Source: Bacteroidales bacterium (GTDB taxonomy: Bacteria > Bacteroidota > Bacteroidia > Bacteroidales > VadinHA17). From it: 10,233 bases of DNA. The stretch is from contig JAITVX010000164.1 of the NCBI GenBank assembly GCA_031285575.1, forward strand, positions 1 to 10,233. The letters are read 5' to 3'. The position numbers were made by a program, and so were the translations under genes. The notes beneath the pieces are model-generated. The model worked only from the letters and a program-made list of their open reading frames with translations, had not been told where the DNA came from and did not search any database. This document shows, in pieces, positions 1 through 6,523 of this stretch; position 1 is the first letter of the stretch, and each line of letters starts with the position of its first letter.

Positions 1-245
1 TCGGGTGTCTTTTTGGTGTTTTAAGGGGTATTTGCAGGCAACAGTTAAAGAAAACATAAAGTTAAGTAAAGTTCAAGGGCAAAAAGTTAAAGTAAAAGTA
101 AAGTAAAATAAAGTTCACGAACATTTCGTTTTAAACAAACAATGCCGTCACAGGCCGCTAACTCCCGCATCTATTGCCACTTTGCGCCGTTTTTTACTCC
201 CTATGAAATTAGGACAGTTCGTTTTGTGCCCCATAAATGCTCACT
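1..245. other. Non-coding region with a degenerate AAGT-rich tract
   Basis: I see no credible coding sequence here. Roughly positions 42-116 form a purine-rich, strand-asymmetric tract built from variations on AAAGTTAAAGTAAA, without an exact period. It is followed by a small GTTCACGAAC inverted repeat (113-122). The remainder (about 123-245) is ordinary mixed sequence without recognisable genes or RNA signatures. The tract resembles low-complexity sequence that expands and decays by slippage. No function is claimed. Confidence 0.6.
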
Positions 246-498
246 TTAGATTTCTTCGGAAAATATGCAGTATGTTATTTCAAACGCAATATCCAGCATC
301 GTCATTGCGAGAGTTCACCCCAAAGTTTTGGGGCATAATGCGGATATGACATATTTGCTTAAAATCAATAATTTACGCAATTATGTCATTGGTAGGCGAA
401 ACGGCGAAGCAATCCATGCGGTACGCTTTTTCTGGATTGCTTCACTGTGTTCGCAATGACGAACAGGGTATTTGAAGTTCTATTTTCCGAAGGTCTAA
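246..498. repeat. MITE-like inverted-repeat element with nested palindrome
   Basis: The two ends are inverted copies: CTTCGGAAAATA at 254-265 matches the complement of 481-492 perfectly over 12 bp, and TTAGA at 246-250 matches the complement of 494-498. Further in, CGTCATTGCGA (300-310) is again the perfect inverted partner of 451-461. Inside lies a second palindrome, about 385-460, with arms GTCATTG...GAAGCAATCCA and their complement around a short loop. Palindromes of the GTCATTGCGA...GAAGCAATC type are known as dispersed intergenic repeats in many bacteria. No transposase is present, so a non-autonomous element is the best reading. The open 64-codon frame across it is a by-product. No clear target-site duplication was found, so the exact borders are uncertain. 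Confidence 0.7.
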
Positions 499-502
499 TA
501 AT

Positions 503-2170
503 TCATTTCCCGCTGTCATTTCCTGTGTCCGCACGTGTTACCTTTATGTTGAACAGCGGCGAACGGTAGTCGGAAGGAAGGCGTTCGGGAGGAAGCACTG
601 TGGCGCCTCCGTCGCGGTGGGAGGTGTAATGCGGCACAACAAGCTCAAGTCCGGCCTCGTTGAAAACAGTCTGGATATTCTCTATCAGTTCGGAATGGAT
701 GTATATTTTCCTGTCGGCGTCGCTGATGTAGGCATTAATCTGATACGTGGCATAGAACTCGCCGAGGGTCTTCTGCAGAACAAACGGTTCGGGCATGTCG
801 AGAACGCCTGCTGTGCGCGACGCGGCTGCCAACAGCAGATTGTGAACGCGCTGCCACGCCACATCGTAGCCAAACGTTATGTCCTCACGAATAATCAGTC
901 CGTAAAGTTTGGCCGAATGTGAATAGTTGAATGTTTGCCCGGCCATTATTGTAGAGTTCGGAACGGTTATTTCTTCATTAGTCCATGTACGTATCCGGGT
1001 TACGAAGTGTGTTTTCTCTATTACTTTCCCTTCAACATCTCCTGTTTTTATCCAGTCGCCAACATTGAACGGCCGCATGTATGTGAGCGCAAAGCCCGAA
1101 ACAACATTGCCTATAACAGATGTTGACCCGAGCGAGAGAACAACTCCTATAAATACTGAAACTCCTTGAAAAACTTTTGATTCCGACCCTGGAAGATACG
1201 GAAAAATGATAATAAACATAAAAGTGTACAGAAGCGTTTTCACAATGCCGAACGAGGGGTATGCCCAGTCGGGGTAGAAGCCATTTATTGTGATGCGTCC
1301 CTTGTCTATTTCTTCGGCAAAGTAGCGCAGCCCTTTAATAAGGTAGCGGAATACAAATACGATTACAATTATTGTAATCAGGTTGGGAATGTATCCCGCA
1401 ATGCCTGTTATAATTTTCTGCACCGGATTGAGTACGTATCCGAACAGTTTGTCGGCAATGCCCCTTGTTGGCGGGAAAATGCTGAACATTAAAGGCAGCG
1501 AAAAGTATATCAGGATGCCCGCTACGGCATACCTCGCTATCCTGATGCATGAGAGGATAAGCCGGGCTGCCTTCTCTTCATCTATCACATGCAGCGACAT
1601 CACCCTGACAGGTTTGATTTTTTTCCCTTTCTGCTTCTCTACATTGGTTGCAATACGCCTGAACAGCCTGTTTGACAGTTTTATCAGAAAGTAGAGTCCG
1701 GTTATTACAAGTGCAACCATGGCTGCGCGAAACATGATGTAGAGCCAGCCGGTTTTATGCTTGTGTTCGTCAATTGCATCGCCTATTATTTTCATGTATT
1801 CGTGCGCCGCTGCCAGCTGGCTTTTCCCCACGGCACGCGCGTCGGCACGGGTAATGCCCATTATTACGGTGTTTCTGAAAACAATATTAATAATATCATC
1901 CGAGTCGGCAATCACAATCGAATCTCTGTGAAAGGTATTATCTCTGCCTGCCGTCCTTATCTTTTCAGCAACCGACGCCGCACGTTCTGCCCTTGAAAAG
2001 GAACCGATGCCGGTGTTGATATAAAACAGGGTGTCGCGAAACGGAACTACCGGAACTTTTTCTTCGGCAACATTGCCGGCAACAAGCGAATCAGGCTGCC
2101 CAAAACCTGCATGTACATGGAACAGAAAGCCTGAAAACAACAATAAACGGATGGCTGTGCGTTGAAACAT
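503..2170 (-). CDS. Large MscS-family mechanosensitive ion channel
   Basis: This 555-aa inner-membrane protein should act as a tension-gated channel that releases solutes on hypo-osmotic shock. The N-terminus (about residues 1-24) is a signal peptide ending near FGQ. A soluble, probably periplasmic domain follows (about 40-135; it contains SRAERAASVAEKIR). Hydrophobic segments lie near 141-163, 210-233, 255-279 and 308-325, then the Gly/Ala/Ser-rich pore helix at about 338-362 (SLGSTSVIGNVVSGF). The MscS beta domain runs about 363-417 (RPFNVGDWIKTGDVEGKV, then TVPNSTI), followed by the alpha/beta C-terminal domain to about 515. This is twice the length of E. coli MscS, matching the larger, extended MscS homologues. 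It lies 117 bp downstream of priA on the same strand but has its own promoter-like box, so it is probably transcribed separately. The family is clear; the gating stimulus and ion preference are not visible. Confidence 0.93.
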   Translation of the reverse strand: MFQRTAIRLLLFSGFLFHVHAGFGQPDSLVAGNVAEEKVPVVPFRDTLFYINTGIGSFSRAERAASVAEKIRTAGRDNTFHRDSIVIADSDDIINIVFRNTVIMGITRADARAVGKSQLAAAHEYMKIIGDAIDEHKHKTGWLYIMFRAAMVALVITGLYFLIKLSNRLFRRIATNVEKQKGKKIKPVRVMSLHVIDEEKAARLILSCIRIARYAVAGILIYFSLPLMFSIFPPTRGIADKLFGYVLNPVQKIITGIAGYIPNLITIIVIVFVFRYLIKGLRYFAEEIDKGRITINGFYPDWAYPSFGIVKTLLYTFMFIIIFPYLPGSESKVFQGVSVFIGVVLSLGSTSVIGNVVSGFALTYMRPFNVGDWIKTGDVEGKVIEKTHFVTRIRTWTNEEITVPNSTIMAGQTFNYSHSAKLYGLIIREDITFGYDVAWQRVHNLLLAAASRTAGVLDMPEPFVLQKTLGEFYATYQINAYISDADRKIYIHSELIENIQTVFNEAGLELVVPHYTSHRDGGATVLPPERLPSDYRSPLFNIKVTRADTGNDSGK

Positions 2171-2205
2171 ATCGAAACATGTAATGGTTTTAGCTGCGAA
2201 GTTAG

Positions 2206-2213
2206 CAAATCTA
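2206..2213 (-). promoter_or_regulatory. Bacteroidota-type -7 box for the MscS-family gene
   Basis: On the minus strand this reads TAGATTTG, an exact match to the TAnnTTTG -7 element used by the Bacteroidota primary sigma factor. It lies 35 bases before the ATG, which implies a leader of about 30 nt. No good -33 TTTG was found at the usual spacing. An AACCGGTT palindrome (2220-2227) sits just upstream of the box and could be an operator. Confidence 0.6.
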
Positions 2214-2287
2214 TTCGAGAACCGGTTACGGATGGTTGAAAATTGAAATTAATAAATCTTCCCGGCAGTACTGATGTCCGCAGCATG

Positions 2288-4546
2288 TCAGTACGGATCA
2301 ACATCAACAGCAATGCGCAGCGATGATGTGTTTTTACCGTTCTCTGTTTTTGCAATTGCAGCGGCTGTCATCTGTTTGGCCGTTGCAAGAGGCTTTCCGG
2401 CTTCAATCTTAATCATTATTGTTTTTATGTGCCATAAATTAACCTTGGGTATAACCGGAAATTCAGGCCCAAGCACCCTCCGGCCAAACAGATTCTTCAG
2501 TTCCGCGCCAAGCAGCCCGGCATGGTGGTTAAGGAGTGCAAGGTCTTTATGTCTTACAACTATTTTTATTATACGGCAAAAGGGCGGGTAGTTGAATGCC
2601 TCACGTTCTTCAATCTGCATACGGAACATGTTTTCATAATCGTGCCCGCATACAAGCCTTACCACGCTGTTTGCAGAGTCGGATGTCTGTATCACAACCC
2701 TGCCCTGGCTTTTCCGCCTTCCGGCCCTGCCGCTTACCTGCTCGAGCGACTGGAAGCTTCTTTCATGCGCCCTGAAATCTGGAAAGTGCAAAAGGTTGTC
2801 GGCATTAAGAACTCCAACCACGGTGAGGTTTTCAAAGTCGAGACCTTTTGAAATCATCTGCGTACCTATCATAATGTCTATGCGCCTGCTTTCAAAATCG
2901 CGTATTATCCTGTCGAACGAATTTTTGCCCCGCGTTGTGTCCTGGTCGAGCCGGGCAACACGTGCCGCTGGGAATACAATCTTTATCTCGTCTTCAATCT
3001 TCTCGGTGCCGAAGCCGCGTGTGGCCAGCGCCGGCGAACCGCAGTTGCCGCACGACGAAGGCACGTCGAGGCTGTATCCGCAGTAATGGCATACAAGCCG
3101 GCCGGCCGATTTGTGATACGTAAGGTTTACCGCGCAGTGGCTGCATACCGGCACCCAGCCGCACTCGGAACATTCAATATATGGCGAAAAGCCGCGGCGG
3201 TTCTGAAACAGTATCACCTGTTCGTTTCGCCCCAGCGCAGCATCCATTGCGCTTAGCAGTTCGGGCGTAAAGTGCGAAACCATCCGCCGTTTGCGGTATG
3301 CCTCGCGGGTGTCGGCAACAATCATTTCCGGAAGCTTAACCGCCCCGTAGCGTTCTTTGAGTTCAACAAGCCCATACTTGCCTGTTATGGCGTTGTGATA
3401 GCTCTCTATTGAAGGTGTTGCCGAGCCGAGCACCGTTTCAGCACCGGCAAGCCTTGCAAGCATAATGGCCGTGTCGCGTGCATGGTAGCGCGGTGCGGGG
3501 TCATACTGCTTGTACGAGCCGTCGTGCTCTTCGTCAACAATAACAAGCCCAAGGCTGGCAAACGGAAGGAATACGGAAGAACGCACACCCAGAATAACCC
3601 GGTAGCCGCCGGGCTCGTTGCAGGCAACCTTTTGCCATATTTCAACCTTTTCCGAATCGTTGAGCCGCGAATGGTAAACGCCTGCAAGCTCGCCAAAGTG
3701 CCTCTTTAGCCGGTGGATAATCTGCGCCGTAAGGGCAATTTCAGGCAAAAGGTAAAGCGCCTGTTTGCCACTGGCAATCTGATTAGCAATAAGATGCAGG
3801 TATATCTCCGTTTTGCCGCTCGACGTAACGCCGTGCAGCAGTGCAATATCATTTGTGGCGAAATTCTTTTTAATCGAATTACATGCCTGTGCCTGTGCAG
3901 GGCTTAGGCTGCTTGGCGGCTCAACATCATTGCTTTCGCCGGCGCCTCTCGAAACCTGCACGCTGCGCTGCGTCAGTATGCCCTTTGCAACAAGGGCGTT
4001 GAACGCTGCCGGCGAAGCTCCCGATTCGGCAAGCAGCCGCGCCTTACCGACAGGCACAGCCTCCACAGCACAGCCCGACAGCGACATGTAGCTCATAAGC
4101 AGCTGCTGCTGACGGGGGGCTTTCGCAAGCGAATCGAGTATGTCGTTCAGCTCATTTTCAGAATAGCTTCCGGCAAGTGCGGCGTATGTTTCAAACCGCG
4201 GGCGGTAGCCGTCGAAGCTGGCCAGCGGCGGCAATGCGGCTTTCATCACCTCGCCTTCGCAGCACATGTAGTATTCCGACATCCACGTCCACAGCTTCAG
4301 CTGAACTTCATTTACCACCGGAGTACTGTCGGCAATTGCCTCGATGAACTTTATATTGCCAATGCCTGGCTGGCGGCTGTGCAACTCATACACAATACCG
4401 CTGCAGATGCGGCTGCCGCCAAAAGGCACGGCCACCCTCATGCCGGCGCATAACCGACCGGCCAGCGCCTCGGGAACCTTATAGGTAAACTTCCCCTTAA
4501 CGGCAAAAGGCAGGATGATGTCGGCAAACATTGCATTACATGGCAT
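2288..4546 (-). CDS. priA: Primosomal protein N', replication-restart helicase PriA
   Basis: PriA recognises stalled or collapsed forks, unwinds the lagging strand 3'-to-5' and directs reloading of the replicative helicase. The 752-aa protein has all expected parts: the N-terminal 3'-DNA-binding domain (about 7-105, ADIILPFAVKGKFTYKVP), Walker A GVTSSGKTE at 239-247, DEEH at 338-341, SATPS at 375-379, GTQMISKG at 561-568 and QVSGRAGR at 603-610. Eight cysteines (459, 462, 468, 471, 486, 489, 499, 502) form the zinc-binding module inserted in the second helicase lobe. The C-terminal domain ends VDVDPY. All key motifs are intact, so it should be active. The start is uncertain: family alignment from memory suggests that Met6 (4531) may be the true initiator, and neither ATG has a clear ribosome binding site. 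It faces away from the 227-aa gene across a long AT-rich region. Confidence 0.97.
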   Translation of the reverse strand: MPCNAMFADIILPFAVKGKFTYKVPEALAGRLCAGMRVAVPFGGSRICSGIVYELHSRQPGIGNIKFIEAIADSTPVVNEVQLKLWTWMSEYYMCCEGEVMKAALPPLASFDGYRPRFETYAALAGSYSENELNDILDSLAKAPRQQQLLMSYMSLSGCAVEAVPVGKARLLAESGASPAAFNALVAKGILTQRSVQVSRGAGESNDVEPPSSLSPAQAQACNSIKKNFATNDIALLHGVTSSGKTEIYLHLIANQIASGKQALYLLPEIALTAQIIHRLKRHFGELAGVYHSRLNDSEKVEIWQKVACNEPGGYRVILGVRSSVFLPFASLGLVIVDEEHDGSYKQYDPAPRYHARDTAIMLARLAGAETVLGSATPSIESYHNAITGKYGLVELKERYGAVKLPEMIVADTREAYRKRRMVSHFTPELLSAMDAALGRNEQVILFQNRRGFSPYIECSECGWVPVCSHCAVNLTYHKSAGRLVCHYCGYSLDVPSSCGNCGSPALATRGFGTEKIEDEIKIVFPAARVARLDQDTTRGKNSFDRIIRDFESRRIDIMIGTQMISKGLDFENLTVVGVLNADNLLHFPDFRAHERSFQSLEQVSGRAGRRKSQGRVVIQTSDSANSVVRLVCGHDYENMFRMQIEEREAFNYPPFCRIIKIVVRHKDLALLNHHAGLLGAELKNLFGRRVLGPEFPVIPKVNLWHIKTIMIKIEAGKPLATAKQMTAAAIAKTENGKNTSSLRIAVDVDPY

Positions 4547-4639
4547 CGGGATGCTGGTTAAAATATTTAATTTACATTAGCTGGCCGGCAGGTTAAAAAA
4601 AACACCGGGAACCATGTTATTCTCATTTTCCGGCAAAAA

Positions 4640-4960
4640 TATGATATCCTGCAGTAATATTCCCTTTCTTTTTGAATAAAATTACGCACTGGTAACCGCT
4701 AACAGAACACGCATTGAAATGCATCTTATTTGCAGCACGGTGTAACAGCATGTAATATTAAAAATATCATATAACGTAAAAAAGGCATTATAATTTTTAC
4801 TTATGATATCATACATATGCAGAAAGGTATGATAAATTTTATTTATGAAGCCATACAGCAGCAGAAAGATATAATAAAAACAGTTTATGAAATCATATTT
4901 TTATGTATATATATCATATAATCGTAAAAAAATATGATATAAATATAAAAACATATCATA
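4640..4960. promoter_or_regulatory. Cluster of TATGATA/TATCATA boxes, candidate multi-site operator
   Basis: The motif TATGATAT or its complement ATATCATA occurs at 4640-4647, 4764-4772, 4911-4919, 4933-4940 and 4953-4960. It forms a perfect 12-bp palindrome, TATGATATCATA, at 4802-4813. Near-copies are TATGATAA (4828-4835) and TATGAAATCATA (4886-4897). The last sites before the downstream ATG are spaced about 20-25 bp apart, close to two helical turns. Such clustering suits a repressor or nucleoid-associated protein binding site array. In so AT-rich a stretch, part of the recurrence could arise by chance or slippage. Confidence 0.45.
4801..4926. repeat. Tandem 42-bp repeat, two clear units and a third degenerate one
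   Basis: TTATGA starts units at 4801, 4843 and 4885, exactly 42 bp apart. Units 1 and 2 agree at 29 of 42 positions by eye, including the shared blocks ATACA and GCAGAAAG. Unit 3 keeps only the first third (TTATGAAATCATA). Forty-two bp equals four turns of B-DNA, so equivalent sites would face the same side of the helix. Stop codons occur in the apparent frames, so it is not protein-coding. Confidence 0.55.
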
Positions 4961-5010
4961 AATAAATTTTATTTGCCGGTAAATAAAATAATGTAAAAAC
5001 ATGCGTACTT

Positions 5011-5694
5011 ATGAAATATTCAGACTGGATGCCTTCAAAAAGGCATGAACGCATTGATATGGCATTGAACTGGGCGTCATATCTGAAGGCGAACATGGTA
5101 AAATTCAATATTCCCGAAACGGAGGTAAATATTTTGGCGGCAATGCTTGATGCCGTTGTGGCCGACACATCCATACCCAAGCACGACAGGACTGCCGTTG
5201 TAAATGCCCGTATTGGCAGCAACATGAAATCACTTGCAGCTGCAATGCGCAACATAAAGAAAAGATATTTTTTCATCCCGCCACTTGCAGGAAAAGATAT
5301 GGTTGCCCTGGGGCTGAAGCCGGGCGATGACACACTGTCGGTAATTGCAGCGCCTATGGTTCAGGCCGCCGGCGAACTGTGGTTTCCTGCACGGTCGATG
5401 GTTGCAATACGCAACATACACCCACTTGACAACCGGAAAACAGGCGCCTCCGAACATGGCGTGAGGATTTACTACGGCATAATGGGCGCATCGGCCGAGT
5501 GCGACAGGTTCAGCCTTGCAAAGAGGCCCGTTATCGGCGAAGAACTGCCGCATTCGCTGTTTACAAGGCGCCGCGCACACAGGTTTCAGTTTACGGGCAT
5601 GAGCGGCTGCGAAGTGTTTTTCTGCCTGCGATACGAAAACACGAAAGGCGAAGCCGGGCCATGGGGAACAGTAATGAGCACCTTTATACCATGA
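5011..5694 (+). CDS. Conserved-type protein of unknown function, 227 aa
   Basis: The function is not known. No signal peptide or membrane helix is visible, so the protein is probably cytoplasmic. The N-terminal half (about 10-85) looks alpha-helical, with regularly spaced hydrophobic residues (ALNWASYLKANMVKF, ILAAMLDAVV). The middle has a Pro/Gly-rich link (IPPLAGKDMVALGLKPGDD, 89-107). The C-terminal half looks like beta strands: HGVRIYYGIMG (149-159), GEELPHSLFTRRRAHRFQF (176-194), then FFCLRYENTKGEAGPWG (203-219) and a final TFIP. I recall this pattern, with IYYGI, a late CLRYEN.KG..GPW and a closing IP, from uncharacterised proteins of Bacteroidota and spirochaetes; the second half may be fibronectin-type-III-like. 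It is a single gene, 79 bp before gldF on the same strand and preceded by the unusual box cluster. There is no clear ribosome binding site. A real protein is likely given its length and composition. Confidence 0.82.
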   Translation: MKYSDWMPSKRHERIDMALNWASYLKANMVKFNIPETEVNILAAMLDAVVADTSIPKHDRTAVVNARIGSNMKSLAAAMRNIKKRYFFIPPLAGKDMVALGLKPGDDTLSVIAAPMVQAAGELWFPARSMVAIRNIHPLDNRKTGASEHGVRIYYGIMGASAECDRFSLAKRPVIGEELPHSLFTRRRAHRFQFTGMSGCEVFFCLRYENTKGEAGPWGTVMSTFIP

Positions 5695-5710
5695 TAAAAA
5701 ACCAGGGCCG

Positions 5711-5742
5711 TTTTGCATTTCACCGAAACAGCGCTAAATTGC
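5711..5742 (+). promoter_or_regulatory. Candidate Bacteroidota-type promoter for the gldFG operon
   Basis: TTTTG (5711-5715) is followed after 19 bp by TAAATTGC (5735-5742). This resembles the phylum's -33 TTTG and -7 TAnnTTTG layout with correct spacing, but the -7 box is one T short of consensus. Transcription would start around 5748-5750, about 25 nt before the gldF ATG. If real, gldF can be expressed independently of the upstream gene. Confidence 0.4.
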
Positions 5743-5773
5743 GCCGACGGTTTACTTAAATCAATACCTTGAA

Positions 5774-6517
5774 ATGTTTGCAATATTCAAAAAAGAAATA
5801 GCAGGTTTTTTCAGCGGTTTTACGGGATATATGGTTATTGCCGTTTATCTGTCTGTAAACTCGCTTTTTATGTGGATATTCCCCGGCGAGTGGAACGTGT
5901 TCGACAACGGCTATGCCGGGCTCGACACGCTGTTTGTGCTGTCGCCATGGATATTCCTGTTTCTCGTACCCGCGGTTACAATGAAAATGTTTGCCGAAGA
6001 AAAGCGCCTGGGAACAATCGAACTTGTTTTTTCGCGCCCCGTTACCGAGCGCGGAATTATATGGGGAAAATACCTTGCCTCCGTTGCCCTGGTGCTGCTG
6101 GCGCTGCTGCCCGGAGCCGTTTACTATGCGTCGATATACAGCCTTGGCGACGTGCCCGGCAATATCGACAGCGGTGGTACGGCAGGCTCGTACGTGGGGC
6201 TGTTTTTCCTGGCGGCGGTGTATGCTGCCGCAGGCGTTTTCGCCTCGTCGCTTACCGACAGCCAGGTTATCGCCTTCATAGCAGCCGTTCTGATATGCTT
6301 CGCAATGTTTGCCGGGTTCGATGCGGCAGCCAGCCTCCCGGTGCTGCAAAATATTGGCGAAACGGTTGCCGGCCTTGGCATTAATGAACACTACAGGTCG
6401 ATGAGCCGCGGCGTTATCGACATTGGCGATGTTGCATGGTTCGCGGCCGTAATAGTAATTTTTAATGAAGCTACACGGCTGGCACTGCTTACCCGCACAT
6501 GGAAAACAAAAAACTGA
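5774..6517 (+). CDS. gldF: ABC-2 type transporter permease GldF
   Basis: This is the integral membrane permease of the Gld ABC transporter in the cytoplasmic membrane; the substrate is unknown. At 247 aa it has the usual GldF length. About six hydrophobic segments are seen, near 14-36, 54-72, 98-120, 139-160, 164-181 and 216-232. Between the second and third lies the conserved cytoplasmic coupling motif AEEKRLGTIELVFSRPVTE (74-92), typical of ABC-2 permeases of this group. gldG starts 6 bp after its stop, and the two are neighbours in other Bacteroidota. In Flavobacterium johnsoniae, GldF and GldG are reported to work with the ATPase GldA, encoded at another locus, and no ATPase gene is seen here either. 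The homologue also occurs in non-gliding Bacteroidales, so motility should not be inferred from it. Confidence 0.93.
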   Translation: MFAIFKKEIAGFFSGFTGYMVIAVYLSVNSLFMWIFPGEWNVFDNGYAGLDTLFVLSPWIFLFLVPAVTMKMFAEEKRLGTIELVFSRPVTERGIIWGKYLASVALVLLALLPGAVYYASIYSLGDVPGNIDSGGTAGSYVGLFFLAAVYAAAGVFASSLTDSQVIAFIAAVLICFAMFAGFDAAASLPVLQNIGETVAGLGINEHYRSMSRGVIDIGDVAWFAAVIVIFNEATRLALLTRTWKTKN

Positions 6518-6523
6518 ACAGGC

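Larger units (their letters stand above)
4547..5010. other. AT-rich divergent intergenic region
   Basis: This 464-bp region separates two divergent genes, priA (leftward) and the 227-aa gene (rightward), so promoters for both should lie in it. The right two thirds are extremely AT-rich and filled with TATGATAT-like boxes and a 42-bp repeat, annotated separately. A small inverted repeat GCATTGAAATGC lies at 4711-4722. No box matching TAnnTTTG with good spacing was found for either gene. A weak possibility for priA is TAAATTAA on the minus strand (about 4567-4574), 20 bp downstream of a T-run. No coding sequence longer than about 21 codons is supported. Confidence 0.6.

Noticed and set aside
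265..459. 64-codon open frame on the plus strand
   Set aside because: It lies wholly within the inverted-repeat element and its protein only reads the palindrome arms; no family resemblance.
4614..4679. 21-codon ORF (MLFSFSGKN...) in the divergent intergenic region
   Set aside because: Very short, no ribosome binding site and no recognisable features; the frame is expected by chance.
4801..4926. CRISPR-like array
   Set aside because: The units are adjacent and diverged, without constant repeats separated by unique spacers, and no cas genes are present.
5756..6391. Long minus-strand open frame opposite gldF
   Set aside because: A shadow of the coding strand, rich in Cys, His and Arg, with no family resemblance; gldF itself is clear.
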